Assembly: GCA_031402435.1 (NCBI GenBank)
Contig: JANNSJ010000015.1
Location: 142,814-206,813, forward strand
DNA length: 64,000 nt
Direction: 5' to 3'
From: UBA11986 sp031402435
GTDB lineage: Bacteria; Bacteroidota; Ignavibacteria; UBA10030; UBA6906
The notes beneath the pieces were generated by a model. That model saw only the letters and a program-made list of their open reading frames with translations. It ran no database searches and was not told the origin of the DNA. Of the stretch, positions 16,761 to 26,100 are shown piece after piece. How positions within the stretch are numbered: the first letter of the stretch is position 1; each line of letters opens with the position of its first letter. A program made the translations under genes and the position numbers.

Positions 16761-18806
16761 ATGAATTCATCGGACGAACATCGCAGCCTCGCAGCCATCA
16801 TGTTTACTGACATGGTGGGGTATAGCGCTCTGGCACAGGCAGACGAAGCTCTGGCCATTGAACTGCTTGAAGAGCAAAGAAGCATTCTGCGCGCACTGTT
16901 TACGAAGCATCACGGGCATGAGATCGAAGCCATTGGTGATGGTTTCTTCGTTGAATTTGCCAGCTCACTTGAGTGTGTTCAGTGCGCCATCGACATCCAA
17001 AAAACTTTATTCTCGCGAAACGACGGGGTGGCTGCCGAACGGAGGATTCGCGTGCGCATTGGCCTGCACGTTGGCGATGTTGTACACAAGGAAGGCCGCG
17101 TGCATGGGCACGGCGTGAACATTGCCGCGCGTCTCGAGCCCATTGCGCCGCCAGGTGGAATCTGCCTTTCTGAAGACATCGCCCGCCAGATAACAAATAA
17201 AATTGACCTGCCACTGGAGAAACTCGGGGCGATACCGTTGAAGAACATCAGCCAACCGATGAGCTTATACAGGGTTGTTCTCCCATGGGACCAGCAGCCG
17301 CGTGGTTCGTCCGTACAGTCTGCCATGAGCGTCATAGGAAAACATCGGCGCGCCGTTATTGTGGCCGTTATTGCGATCGTTGCGGTTGCAGCTTTCTCGC
17401 TCTTCGTCTTCAAACAATCCAGTGTTGGAAGAGAACATTTCCTCGCCGTGCTGCCTTTCAAGAATATGAACGAGAAGGGGGAGGGGGATTATTTTAGCGA
17501 TGGCATTACTGAAGACGTGATTATGCACCTCTCACGGGTCAACAGATTTCGGGTGACGTCACGAACGTCCATTATGCCGTACAAGAATTCGGAGAAGAGT
17601 CTGCAGGATATTGGCAGGGAACTCGGTGTGCAGTATGTGCTGGAAGGAAGTGTTCGCCGCGTGGGCGACCGTATTCGCATTGTTGCCCAGTTGATTGATG
17701 CGGCCATTGATGCCCACATTTGGTCGGAGACATACGACCAGGACTATACAAATATTCTCTCGATTCAAACCGATGTTGCAAAAAAAATAGCAAAGGCATT
17801 GCAGCCGTCGCTTACGCCTACCGAGACGCAGCGCATTGAATCTCCTCCGACAGAAAATCTTGAGGCGTACGAACTCTACATGAAGGGGCGTTACCAGTGG
17901 AACAAACGTATGCCCGCTGCCCTTCACAAGAGCGTCACATACTTCCAGGAAGCGATCCGCCAGGATTCGACATTTACAATTGCCTATGCCGGTTTGGCGG
18001 ATGCATATATCCTGCTGGGAGACTACACGGAGTTGCGCCCTGAAGATGCATTTGCGAAAGCAAAAGCAATGGCGCAAAAAGCCATCCGACTCGACCCTGA
18101 CCTGCCTGAAGCACACACCTCGCTTGGGTATGCCATCATGCACTACGATTGGGATTGGGAAGCAGCCTCAAAGGAATTCGAGCGTGCAATACAACTCTCC
18201 CCAAATAGTGCACAGGCTCATAGCTGGTATGCACTCCTTCAGGCCGTCCGAGGAAAGAACGATGAGGCAATACGGCTCATCAACAAGGCGCAGGAGTTGG
18301 ATCCATTCTCTGCTGTCATTCGCACTGACGCTGGATTGGTGTTGTATTTGCTCCGGAAATACGAGATGGCAAAGGAACAGTGCCGGAAAGCGATGGAGCT
18401 TGACCCTATGTTCGGCGCCGCGTATATGCTTGACGGAGCTCTCAAAGAACAGACGGGAAGGAATGCGGAGGCAATTGAGAGATACTCACAGATCAGCGCG
18501 ATGTCACCTGGACATCAAATGATCATAGCCGCTCTTGGACATGCCTTTGCCGCTGGTGGAAAAAAAGAAGATGCAGAGAATATGCTTGAGCTTCTCCAGG
18601 ACAAGGCAAAGGGTCAGTATGTGGCCTCGTATTGCTTCGCTGCAATCTACGCAGGCCTAGAGCAACGCGATCAATCGATTGCATGGCTTGAACGCGCCTA
18701 TCATGATCGGGACGGCTTATTACTCTTTCTTGCAGTTGATCCTCGATTTGATAAACTGAGAACTGATATCAGGTTTATGCGATTGTTGAAACAGATCGGT
18801 TTCTGA
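16761..18806 (+). CDS. class III adenylate/guanylate cyclase fused to TolB-like and TPR domains
   Basis: 681 residues. Residues 1-185 are a class III cyclase homology domain: AAIMFTDMVGYSAL carries the first metal-binding Asp, EAIGDGFFVEF the second, VRIGLHVGDVVHKEG the core strand, and HGVNIAARLEPIA the transition-state Asn and Arg. A membrane helix follows at about 196-217 (VIVAVIAIVAVAAFSLFVF). Then comes a TolB-N-like domain (LAVLPFKNMNEKGEGDYFSDG, VQYVLEGSVRR, IWSETYDQD), then TPR repeats from about residue 365 to the end. It would place the cyclase in the cytoplasm and the TolB/TPR part across the membrane, a layout common in environmental bacteria; adenylate against guanylate specificity is not resolved. 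It lies alone between two tRNA-Arg half-repeats. Confidence 0.9.
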   Translation: MNSSDEHRSLAAIMFTDMVGYSALAQADEALAIELLEEQRSILRALFTKHHGHEIEAIGDGFFVEFASSLECVQCAIDIQKTLFSRNDGVAAERRIRVRIGLHVGDVVHKEGRVHGHGVNIAARLEPIAPPGGICLSEDIARQITNKIDLPLEKLGAIPLKNISQPMSLYRVVLPWDQQPRGSSVQSAMSVIGKHRRAVIVAVIAIVAVAAFSLFVFKQSSVGREHFLAVLPFKNMNEKGEGDYFSDGITEDVIMHLSRVNRFRVTSRTSIMPYKNSEKSLQDIGRELGVQYVLEGSVRRVGDRIRIVAQLIDAAIDAHIWSETYDQDYTNILSIQTDVAKKIAKALQPSLTPTETQRIESPPTENLEAYELYMKGRYQWNKRMPAALHKSVTYFQEAIRQDSTFTIAYAGLADAYILLGDYTELRPEDAFAKAKAMAQKAIRLDPDLPEAHTSLGYAIMHYDWDWEAASKEFERAIQLSPNSAQAHSWYALLQAVRGKNDEAIRLINKAQELDPFSAVIRTDAGLVLYLLRKYEMAKEQCRKAMELDPMFGAAYMLDGALKEQTGRNAEAIERYSQISAMSPGHQMIIAALGHAFAAGGKKEDAENMLELLQDKAKGQYVASYCFAAIYAGLEQRDQSIAWLERAYHDRDGLLLFLAVDPRFDKLRTDIRFMRLLKQIGF

Positions 18807-18865
18807 AAGTGCCTTGAGCACCTCCAGGATTTTTCCCCGCAGACTGAAGTGCTTGCTTGCAACCT

Positions 18866-18933
18866 CCATTTTCACTAAATTTTTCCACCAAAACCGTAGC
18901 CCTCATAGCTCAACAGGATAGAGCACAGGTTTC
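18866..18933 (+). repeat. right 68-bp direct repeat overlapping the intact tRNA-Arg 5' half
   Basis: Partner of 16498-16565. The identical block begins 33 bases before the tRNA and ends at the first base of the anticodon (18933), where sequence identity stops. Ending in the anticodon loop is a recognised crossover position for tRNA-targeting tyrosine recombinases. The repeats are 2.37 kb apart, start to start. Confidence 0.88.
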
Positions 18934-18971
18934 CTAAACCTGGAATCGAGGTTCGAGTCCCCGTGAGGGCA
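18899..18971 (+). tRNA. tRNA-Arg (anticodon CCT)
   Basis: A complete cloverleaf can be drawn. The acceptor stem is GCCCTCA with TGAGGGC, the D stem GCTC with GAGC, and the anticodon stem CAGGT with ACCTG around the loop TTCCTAA, giving anticodon CCT (18933-18935), which reads AGG. The T arm is GAGG, TTCGAGTC, CC, and the discriminator base is A. The terminal CCA is not encoded (CAAGG follows), so CCA must be added after transcription. The gene follows the cyclase/TPR gene on the same strand. Confidence 0.95.
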
Positions 18972-19063
18972 CAAGGGATTTATGATTGTTGATTTTGGAT
19001 TGTGGATTGAAAAGCAGAACAATCCACGAATAGACACGAATAACACGAAGTAAAGAGCGGATC

Positions 19064-19132
19064 CACTAAGGACACGAAGAAACACGAATCAAAAAGATAT
19101 ATAGGATTAGGTTTCCTTCGTGACACTTAGTG
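19064..19132. repeat. long imperfect palindrome, dispersed-repeat type
   Basis: The arm CACTAAGGACACGAAGAAAC pairs with GTTTCCTTCGTGACACTTAGTG with small bulges, closing a loop of about 27 bases. Shorter ACACGAA units (ACACGAATA, ACACGAAG) occur just before it at about 19034-19052. The 300-base gap between tRNA-Arg and proS is therefore mostly repeat DNA. The hairpin has no U run and is not a typical terminator; it looks like an intergenic repeat family unit. Confidence 0.5.
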
Positions 19133-19212
19133 TACTTCCTGCCCGACTGTTAGCAAGCCGTAAACGGTCAGGCGGGCGTGGATCGTTTCATCGTTCGGAT
19201 TGAAATCAAATG

Positions 19213-19234
19213 GGACAGGCAAGAATGCCTGTCC
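19213..19234. repeat. perfect short palindrome, REP-like
   Basis: GGACAGGCA and TGCCTGTCC form a perfect nine-base stem with an AGAA loop, 38 bases before the proS start codon. The core CAAGAATGCCTG is shared with the palindrome at 1242-1298. In the proS mRNA leader it would fold near the start codon, so it could affect expression, but its recurrence argues that it is a dispersed repeat. Confidence 0.6.
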
Positions 19235-19272
19235 TGCGTTTTATTAACTATACATTTTGGACACTGAGTTTC

Positions 19273-20955
19273 ATGCGCCTTAGCAAAAGCTTCATCCCCA
19301 CCGTAAAGGAAACACCTTCGGACGCTGTAATTCCCAGTCACCAATTGATGATCCGTGCGGGAATGGTTCGTTTGCTCGCTGCGGGAGTGTATTCATTCCT
19401 GCCACTCGGACAACGGGTGATGAAGAAGGTGATGGAGATAGTCCGGGAAGAAATGGATGCCATCGGCGGACAGGAATTCCATCTGCCTGCACTGAGTCCG
19501 ATAGAATTGTGGGAACAAACAGGAAGAGTCAAGGCCTTCGGCGACAACCTGTTTCATCTCAAGAACCGCGCACTTGTGCTCGCCCCGACGCATGAGGAAG
19601 TGATCTGCCTGCTGGCGAAGAACCATATCTCATCCTACAAAGACATGCCGCAGATATGGTACCAGATCCAGACGAAGTTCAGGAACGAGCCGAGGCCACG
19701 ATCCGGCGTACTGCGTGGACGGCAGTTCATCATGAAGGACAGCTACAGTCTCGATACTTCATGGGAAGCGCTTGACCGGAGCTATGACCTGCACGCCGAG
19801 GCATACAAGAAAATCTTCACACGTTGCGGACTTAAGTTCTTCATCGTCGGAGCGTCAAGCGGAGCGATGGGTGGAACAGGTTCACAGGAATTTATGATGG
19901 AGGCGGATGCCGGCGAGGATGTTATCGCTCTCGCGGATTCGTACGCTGCAAACATCGAAGTGGCGACGTCCAATGTACCGAAGGCGGAGCGCTCTGCTGA
20001 AAGCAAGCCCATGGCCGAAGTTCACACGCCGAATATCAAGACCATCGACCAGCTTGCGGAGTTCCTGAAGGTTGAGCATGCGAGACTGGCAAAGTCCGTG
20101 GTGTACTGGGCTGACGATAAGCCTGTGCTTGTGTTGATGATGGGGAATGATGAGCTGAACGAATCAAAGCTGATGTCCGTGATGGGCGCGGATGTTCGTC
20201 CGATAGAGGCGGAGAAACTGCTGGCACTTACCGGCGCAGATGGCGGGTCAATTGGTCCTGTGGGACTCAAAGGTTTCAAGATCATTGCCGACAAGCGGCT
20301 TGAGGGTGCGAACAATCTTGTCAGTGGAGCAAACAAGAATGACTACCATCTGGTGAACATCGACCTTCAGCGCGACTGCAAGGTCGAAAGCTACCACGAT
20401 CTCCGCACTGTTCAGGCAGGAGAGCCGAGCCCGGATGGGAAGGGAAACCTGAGGATCGTGAAAGGTGTGGAGCTTGGCCACATCTTCAAGCTCGGGACGA
20501 AGTACTCTGATGCGTTGACGGCGACATTCCTTGATGAGACCGGCGTTGCTCATCCGATCATCATGGGAAGCTACGGCATCGGCATGGAGCGCATCGTTGC
20601 CTGCCACATCGAACAGAACCACGACGCCAATGGCATCATCTGGGACAAAGCCATGGCTCCGTTTCAGATTCACCTGATCGCTGTCTCCAAGAGTGAAGTG
20701 GTACGTGAAATGGCTGAAAAGATTTATACCGACTTGATCGATGATGGCGTTGAAGTATTGTTTGATGACAGGGTGGACACGAGTCCAGGCTTCAAGTTCA
20801 AAGATGCGGATTTACTCGGCATGCCGTATCAAGTGATTGTGGGAGAGAAGAACCTTGCGGCAGGGAAGATCGAGATCAAGGAACGCAAGACCGGTGAGAG
20901 AACGTTGGTTGATGCTGCCGATATCATAACGAAGATTCAATCACTCTTGGTGTAA
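19273..20955 (+). CDS. proS: prolyl-tRNA synthetase, bacterial type
   Basis: 560 residues from the ATG giving MRLSKSFIPTVKETPSDAV; the frame is open for another 63 bases upstream, but this runs through the REP-like palindrome and adds residues absent from the family. QLMIRAGMVRLLAAGVYSFLPLG and the LWEQTGR segment are the N-terminal class II core; FRNEPRPRSGVLRGRQF with MKDSYSLD is motif 2. An editing (INS) domain occupies about 225-380, as in bacterial-type ProRS, and motif 3 GSYGIGMERIVACHIEQ is near residue 435. The anticodon-binding domain ends the protein (VLFDDRVDTSPGFKFKDADLLGMPYQ). It charges tRNA-Pro and clears misactivated alanine. The aldehyde dehydrogenase gene starts within its stop codon (TAATG). 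Confidence 0.97.
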   Translation: MRLSKSFIPTVKETPSDAVIPSHQLMIRAGMVRLLAAGVYSFLPLGQRVMKKVMEIVREEMDAIGGQEFHLPALSPIELWEQTGRVKAFGDNLFHLKNRALVLAPTHEEVICLLAKNHISSYKDMPQIWYQIQTKFRNEPRPRSGVLRGRQFIMKDSYSLDTSWEALDRSYDLHAEAYKKIFTRCGLKFFIVGASSGAMGGTGSQEFMMEADAGEDVIALADSYAANIEVATSNVPKAERSAESKPMAEVHTPNIKTIDQLAEFLKVEHARLAKSVVYWADDKPVLVLMMGNDELNESKLMSVMGADVRPIEAEKLLALTGADGGSIGPVGLKGFKIIADKRLEGANNLVSGANKNDYHLVNIDLQRDCKVESYHDLRTVQAGEPSPDGKGNLRIVKGVELGHIFKLGTKYSDALTATFLDETGVAHPIIMGSYGIGMERIVACHIEQNHDANGIIWDKAMAPFQIHLIAVSKSEVVREMAEKIYTDLIDDGVEVLFDDRVDTSPGFKFKDADLLGMPYQVIVGEKNLAAGKIEIKERKTGERTLVDAADIITKIQSLLV

Positions 20956-22385
20956 TGGAAGCTTCGAAATTCCTGGTTGGCGGTGCATGGCGGGCATCCA
21001 GCGAAACCAAATTCGTCATCAATCCTTACAGCAATACCGTCGTCGGTGAAGTGTATCAGGCCTCCAGCCAGGACATTGATGATGCCATCCAGGCTGCCTC
21101 AACCGCCTTCAAGAAGACCCGCCAGCTTCAATCGTATGAACGGGCAGACATTCTCTCGTGCATTTCCAGCCATCTTGAAGCCGACAAAGAGAAGTTTGCC
21201 CGGCTTATTACTGCTGAAACCGGAAAGCCGATAACCTTCTCTCGCTCCGAGGTGGATCGTAGCGTGTTCACGTTCCAGTATGCCGCTGAAGAGGCGAAGC
21301 GCATGGAAGGTTCCGTGCTCCCGCTCGATCTCGCTATGCATGCATCCAACCGATTCGGGATTGTCCAGAGGTTTCCTCTTGGCGTGGTTGGAGCTATAAC
21401 ACCGTTCAACTTCCCGATCAACCTGGTTGCTCATAAGGTGGCTCCGGCTATTGCGGCTGGCAACAGCTTCATCCTCAAGCCTTCATCGAACGCGCCGATG
21501 ACAGCCTTGCTTCTTGGAGAGATCATTCTGAAATCTGGCTATCCGACTGAAGCAATTAATATCATACCATGCAGTGGAAACAAAGCAGATCAACTTGTTG
21601 CAGACGAGCGGGTTAAGCTGATAAGCTTCACTGGAAGTCCGGCTATCGGTTGGCCTTTGAAAACGAAAGCAGGGAAGAAGAGCGTGGTGTTGGAACTCGG
21701 AGGCAACGCCGCAGTTATCGTGGACAAAGGAACCGACCTGCCTCCGGCGGTCAAAAGAATTGCATCGGGTGCGTATGGTAATGCAGGGCAGTCATGTATC
21801 GCCGTGCAGCGCGTATATGTCTACAAAGAACAGTATCAGAGCTTCCTTGATGAGCTTGTAGTTGAATCAAAGGCAATAAAGGTCGGCGATCCGGCAGATG
21901 AGGCAACGGTCGTCGGTCCAATGATTGATGAAGCATCGGCTAAGAAAGTAGAGGAGTGGATTACTGAAGCAGTGCGAGGCGGAGCACGAATACTCTGTGG
22001 CGGAAAACGACATGGAGCAGTTCTTGATCCTACGGTTATTGTGGACGTAAAGCACGATATGAAAATAAGTTGCCATGAAGTCTTCGCTCCAGTCGTGACG
22101 GTGGCGCCATTTGACAGCTTCGAGCAGGCAGTGGAAATGGCCAACAACTCCGCTTTCGGACTGCAGGCCGGCGTATTCACCAATGACTTCTCACACGTTC
22201 TCTATGCGTACAAGACTTTGGAAGTGGGAGGAGTGATCATCAACGACTACCCGACATTCCGGATTGATCATATGCCGTATGGGGGAGTGAAAGATTCCGG
22301 CTTCGGCCGTGAAGGTATCAAGTATGCAATCGAAGAGATGACGGAGTCCAAGTTGTTGGTAGTCAATCAACAGTCTGCTTCATGA
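20955..22385 (+). CDS. NAD(P)-dependent aldehyde dehydrogenase
   Basis: 476 residues, full length for the ALDH superfamily. ITPFNFPINLVAHKVAPAIA is the conserved N-terminal binding region, KPSSNAP the cofactor loop, ISFTGSPAIGWPLK the GSTxxG-equivalent turn, VVLELGGNAAVIV holds the general-base Glu (about residue 243), and GNAGQSCIAVQRV holds the catalytic Cys (about residue 277). GVFTNDFSHVL and MPYGGVKDSGFGREG close the active site. The Cys context and general character resemble lactaldehyde/semialdehyde-type ALDHs, but the substrate cannot be fixed. It starts in the proS stop codon, so it is translationally coupled to proS, an unusual partnership. Confidence 0.93.
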   Translation: MEASKFLVGGAWRASSETKFVINPYSNTVVGEVYQASSQDIDDAIQAASTAFKKTRQLQSYERADILSCISSHLEADKEKFARLITAETGKPITFSRSEVDRSVFTFQYAAEEAKRMEGSVLPLDLAMHASNRFGIVQRFPLGVVGAITPFNFPINLVAHKVAPAIAAGNSFILKPSSNAPMTALLLGEIILKSGYPTEAINIIPCSGNKADQLVADERVKLISFTGSPAIGWPLKTKAGKKSVVLELGGNAAVIVDKGTDLPPAVKRIASGAYGNAGQSCIAVQRVYVYKEQYQSFLDELVVESKAIKVGDPADEATVVGPMIDEASAKKVEEWITEAVRGGARILCGGKRHGAVLDPTVIVDVKHDMKISCHEVFAPVVTVAPFDSFEQAVEMANNSAFGLQAGVFTNDFSHVLYAYKTLEVGGVIINDYPTFRIDHMPYGGVKDSGFGREGIKYAIEEMTESKLLVVNQQSAS

Positions 22386-22556
22386 TGAGTGATGCATTCG
22401 ACGAGATGATGTTGTTGCCCGTTTACTGAATTGCGTGTGGTAAAATTGTTCACAACTTCTCGTTCGTCCCTCTTGCCTTTTGGCTCGTCTCTCGTTACAA
22501 TAATTCAGACGCTGTCATTTGATGTTTGATTCTTGAAATTTGGATACTTGACTACG

Positions 22557-25500
22557 ATGTCACAGTTTGTACATCTACACAATCATTCCCATTACAGCCT
22601 TCTCGACGGTGCCTGCCGCATTGATGATCTGATTGGGGCTGCTGTGGAAAACAAGATGCCCGCTGTCGCTTTAACTGACCATGGCGTCATGTTTGGAGCC
22701 ATTGAATTCTACAAGAAGGCTGAGAAGGCCGGCATCAAGCCGATTATCGGCATGGAAGCCTACATCGTTACGAAGGGAAGCCGCTTCGAAAAGTCTACTC
22801 AGCCCACTGAATCCGGTGGCAAGCGCTCTGCTTACCACCACATGGTTCTTCTTGCCAAGGATGAGCAAGGATATAAGAACCTTATCAAGCTCTGCACAAT
22901 CGGCCACGTCGATGGGTTCTACTACAAACCAAGAATTGATACAGAAGTGCTCCGGCAGTACCGTGAAGGATTGGTGGCGACTTCTGCCTGCGCTGGCGGG
23001 GTGGTTTCTGCTCATCTCATTGCGGGCAGGGATGCTGAGGCATACGAGGCGGCGCAAATCTACAAGGATATCTTTGGCGAAGACTTTTACATTGAGATTC
23101 AGAATCATGGACTGGAAGCCGAAGCAGTGGTCCGGGCAAAAGCGCCCAAGCTTGCAAAGGATCTTGGACTGAAGCTGATTTGCACGAACGACATCCATTA
23201 TCTCAAGCACGAACACGCGATCGCACATAACATCATGCTGCTGATCCCTGATTCGAGCAGTACAAACACTCCCGACTATACCCAGCTTCGTTATAAGACA
23301 GATCAGGTTTACTTCAAGTCTACCAAGGAGATGCTTGACCTCTTCAAGGATTTTCCCGAGGCCATTGCGTCAACGCTGGAGGTTGCGGAGAAGTGCAATC
23401 TGAAGTTGAACCTCAAAAAGAATTTCATGCCGGACTTTCCGATCCCGAAGGAAGCCGGTGTGAGTACGCTTGATGAATACTTTGACAAGTTGAGCCGTCA
23501 GGGATTTCAGAAGCGATATCCAAAGCCATCTCCTGATCTCCAGGCGAGGTTGGAGCACGAGCTGAACGTAATCAAGAAAATGGGGTATGCGGGATATTTC
23601 CTGATTGTGGCTGATTTTATCTCTGCCGCGCGAGCGATGGGCGTTGCCGTTGGTCCCGGACGAGGAAGCGCTGCAGGTAGTGTTGTTTCGTATGCTCTTG
23701 GTATCACAAACGTCGATCCCATCAAGTACGATTTGCTTTTCGAGCGGTTCCTCAACCCTGATCGTGTGAGCATGCCTGATATTGACATTGACTTCTCCGA
23801 CACGAAGCGCGATAAGGTCATCCAATACGTGCGTGAGAAGTATGGACAGGATTCCGTCTCTCAGATCATCACGTTCGGTACGTTGTCATCCCGCGCAGTG
23901 TTGAAGGATGTCGGTCGCGTGTTGGGCATCCCGCTGAGTACGATCGACTCAATCACGAAAGCAATTCCAGTGGAGCAAGGGAAAGTGCGCCCTCTTGCCG
24001 ATGCTCTTGAAACGCTTCCCGACTTAAAGTGGGTCAAGGAAAGTAACGATCCGAAGATCAAAACACTGATTGAGGCGTCGCTGGTACTGGAGGGAATGAA
24101 CCGCGGTGCAGGCATGCATGCTGCGGGAGTTGTTATTGCACCCGGCAACATCAGCGACTTCGTGCCGCTGTACAAAACTCCGAACACGGAGATGATGACG
24201 CAGTACAATATGAAGGATCTTGAGACGGCGGGTCTGCTTAAGATGGACTTCCTCGGACTGCGAACGCTCTCGGTACTCGAGAATGCTCTCCTCTTGATCA
24301 AGCAGAAGCACGGAGTTGAAGTTGATCTTGATGCGCTGCCGGAGGATGATGCGAAAACGTTCGAACTGTTCGCCCGCGGTGATACGGTAGGCGTGTTCCA
24401 GTTTGAAAGCTCCGGCATGCGTGACTGGCTCACGAAGCTTAAACCGACATCAATCAGCGATCTGGTTGCAATGAACGCTTTGTATCGTCCCGGCCCGATG
24501 GAAATGATCGGTGACTTCATTGCACGTAAACACGGACTGCAGAAGATCAACTACGACCACCCGAAACTCGAAGGCGTGCTGAAGGAAACGTACGGCGTTA
24601 TCGTGTATCAGGAACAGGTGATGAAGATTGCAAGTGAGATTGCCGGCTTTACACTCGCCAAAGCCGACCTGATGCGCCGTGCCATGGGGAAGAAGGACAA
24701 GAACCTCATGGCCGAGTTGAAGGAAGAGTTCGTGAAGGGCGCTGTGGAGAAGGAGACAGCGAAAAAGACCGCTGGCGAAATCTTCGACTTGATTGAGAAG
24801 TTCGCATCGTACGGGTTCAACAAGTCGCATAGCGTTGCCTATTCCGTTGTTGCGTACCAAACCGCATACCTCAAGGCGCATTACCAGGCGGAGTTCATGG
24901 CTGCAACACTCTCCTCCGAAATTGGCAATACGGATCGTATCGTAAAGCTGATTGATGACTGCCGGAAGCTGAACATCAAAGTGTTGCCCCCGGACGTGAA
25001 CGAGAGTGGTAACGACTTCAACGTTGTGAATGGCGATATCCGCTTCGGTCTTTGCGCAATCCGTAACGTGGGCGAGAGTGCAATCGATTCCGTGATCAAG
25101 ACGAGGTTGGAAGAGGGATCGTTCAAGAATGTGTTTGATTTCTGCAAGCGTGTCGACTTACGGCTCGTGAACAAGAAGTGTCTCGAAAGTCTTGTCCAGT
25201 CCGGTGCATTTGATGGATTCGGAATTCATCGTGCGCAGTTGTTCGAGAACATCGAACGTGCAATAACGTTTGGCTCAACCTATCAGACCCAGTCAATGAG
25301 CGGCCAGTCGGCATTATTCGATGACTTCAGCAAGCAAAGTCAGACCGTCAGCTATCCCCAGTTGAACGAAGCCAAAGCATGGACGGAAAGCGAGAAACTG
25401 ACGCGGGAGAAGGCGATGCTCGGATTTTATGTTTCCGGCCACCCGCTGCTCAAGTTTGAGCATGAGATTAACGAGTTTGCCAATGTGCATTTCGGCGATG

Positions 25501-26015
25501 TGAACGGATTCAAGAATGGAAGTACTGTGAAGGCATGCGGCATTGTCAGTGCAGTGAAGAAGAAAATCGACAAGCGCGGCAACACGATGGCATTCATTGA
25601 CATTGAGGACTTCAGCGGCAAGGCAGAGTGCATTGTCTTCTCCGATGCGTTCGCGAAGTACCAGCAGTTCCTTCAGCCGGATGCGATGGTGATGGTCTCC
25701 GGCAAAGGAGAGGTAAACGGTGAACTTCTCAAGATCCTTGTGAATGATGTTGACCCGATGGAAAAAGTGAGAGAGAAGTTCACAAAGAGTATTATCCTCT
25801 CCATCAACCTAAACGATGTTCAGGAACATGCCATCGCCGAGTTGCGTGTATTGATGGAAAAGAGCAAAGGGAACTGCTCATGCTATTTTAATGTTGTTCA
25901 AGCAGGAGCCAACAAGATATATCATACGAGAAAGTTTTCCATCGAGCCCTCTGATGCATTTGTCGGTGAGGCCACGCGGATTCTCGGGCCGCACAGCGTC
26001 AGGTTCTCGGCTTGA
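22557..26015 (+). CDS. dnaE: DNA polymerase III subunit alpha
   Basis: 1152 residues from the ATG giving MSQFVHLHNHSHYSLLDG; an upstream in-frame ATG adds only eight residues. The N-terminal PHP domain (HLHNHSHYSLLDG, ALTDHGVMFG) is followed by the C-family polymerase core with VGPGRGSAAGS and the catalytic triad start MPDIDIDFSD (Asp408 and Asp410). GVFQFESSGMRD, YRPGPM and FNKSHSVAYS follow. A helix-hairpin-helix region and a C-terminal OB fold (VKACGIVSAVKKKIDKRGN, FIDIEDFSGKAECIVF) complete a DnaE1-type replicase. This is the catalytic subunit of the chromosomal replicase. Monocistronic or co-transcribed with trxA downstream. Confidence 0.98.
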   Translation: MSQFVHLHNHSHYSLLDGACRIDDLIGAAVENKMPAVALTDHGVMFGAIEFYKKAEKAGIKPIIGMEAYIVTKGSRFEKSTQPTESGGKRSAYHHMVLLAKDEQGYKNLIKLCTIGHVDGFYYKPRIDTEVLRQYREGLVATSACAGGVVSAHLIAGRDAEAYEAAQIYKDIFGEDFYIEIQNHGLEAEAVVRAKAPKLAKDLGLKLICTNDIHYLKHEHAIAHNIMLLIPDSSSTNTPDYTQLRYKTDQVYFKSTKEMLDLFKDFPEAIASTLEVAEKCNLKLNLKKNFMPDFPIPKEAGVSTLDEYFDKLSRQGFQKRYPKPSPDLQARLEHELNVIKKMGYAGYFLIVADFISAARAMGVAVGPGRGSAAGSVVSYALGITNVDPIKYDLLFERFLNPDRVSMPDIDIDFSDTKRDKVIQYVREKYGQDSVSQIITFGTLSSRAVLKDVGRVLGIPLSTIDSITKAIPVEQGKVRPLADALETLPDLKWVKESNDPKIKTLIEASLVLEGMNRGAGMHAAGVVIAPGNISDFVPLYKTPNTEMMTQYNMKDLETAGLLKMDFLGLRTLSVLENALLLIKQKHGVEVDLDALPEDDAKTFELFARGDTVGVFQFESSGMRDWLTKLKPTSISDLVAMNALYRPGPMEMIGDFIARKHGLQKINYDHPKLEGVLKETYGVIVYQEQVMKIASEIAGFTLAKADLMRRAMGKKDKNLMAELKEEFVKGAVEKETAKKTAGEIFDLIEKFASYGFNKSHSVAYSVVAYQTAYLKAHYQAEFMAATLSSEIGNTDRIVKLIDDCRKLNIKVLPPDVNESGNDFNVVNGDIRFGLCAIRNVGESAIDSVIKTRLEEGSFKNVFDFCKRVDLRLVNKKCLESLVQSGAFDGFGIHRAQLFENIERAITFGSTYQTQSMSGQSALFDDFSKQSQTVSYPQLNEAKAWTESEKLTREKAMLGFYVSGHPLLKFEHEINEFANVHFGDVNGFKNGSTVKACGIVSAVKKKIDKRGNTMAFIDIEDFSGKAECIVFSDAFAKYQQFLQPDAMVMVSGKGEVNGELLKILVNDVDPMEKVREKFTKSIILSINLNDVQEHAIAELRVLMEKSKGNCSCYFNVVQAGANKIYHTRKFSIEPSDAFVGEATRILGPHSVRFSA

Positions 26016-26033
26016 ATCGAAGGCTCAACACAA

Positions 26034-26078
26034 GTCACCATGACCCCAAGCAACACCATCGCGTCGTGGTGACGTTTT
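26034..26078 (+). terminator. possible weak terminator after dnaE
   Basis: GTCACCA and TGGTGAC can pair over a 26-base loop, followed by GTTTT. The stem is only seven bases and the loop is large, so it may just as well be chance or allow read-through into trxA 23 bases later. Confidence 0.3.
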
Positions 26079-26100
26079 AATGAAACCCTAAGGAGGAGCA

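Noticed and set aside
23861..24550. A 229-residue minus-strand frame inside dnaE
   Set aside because: It is antisense to the conserved polymerase core and has Ser/Arg-rich shadow composition.
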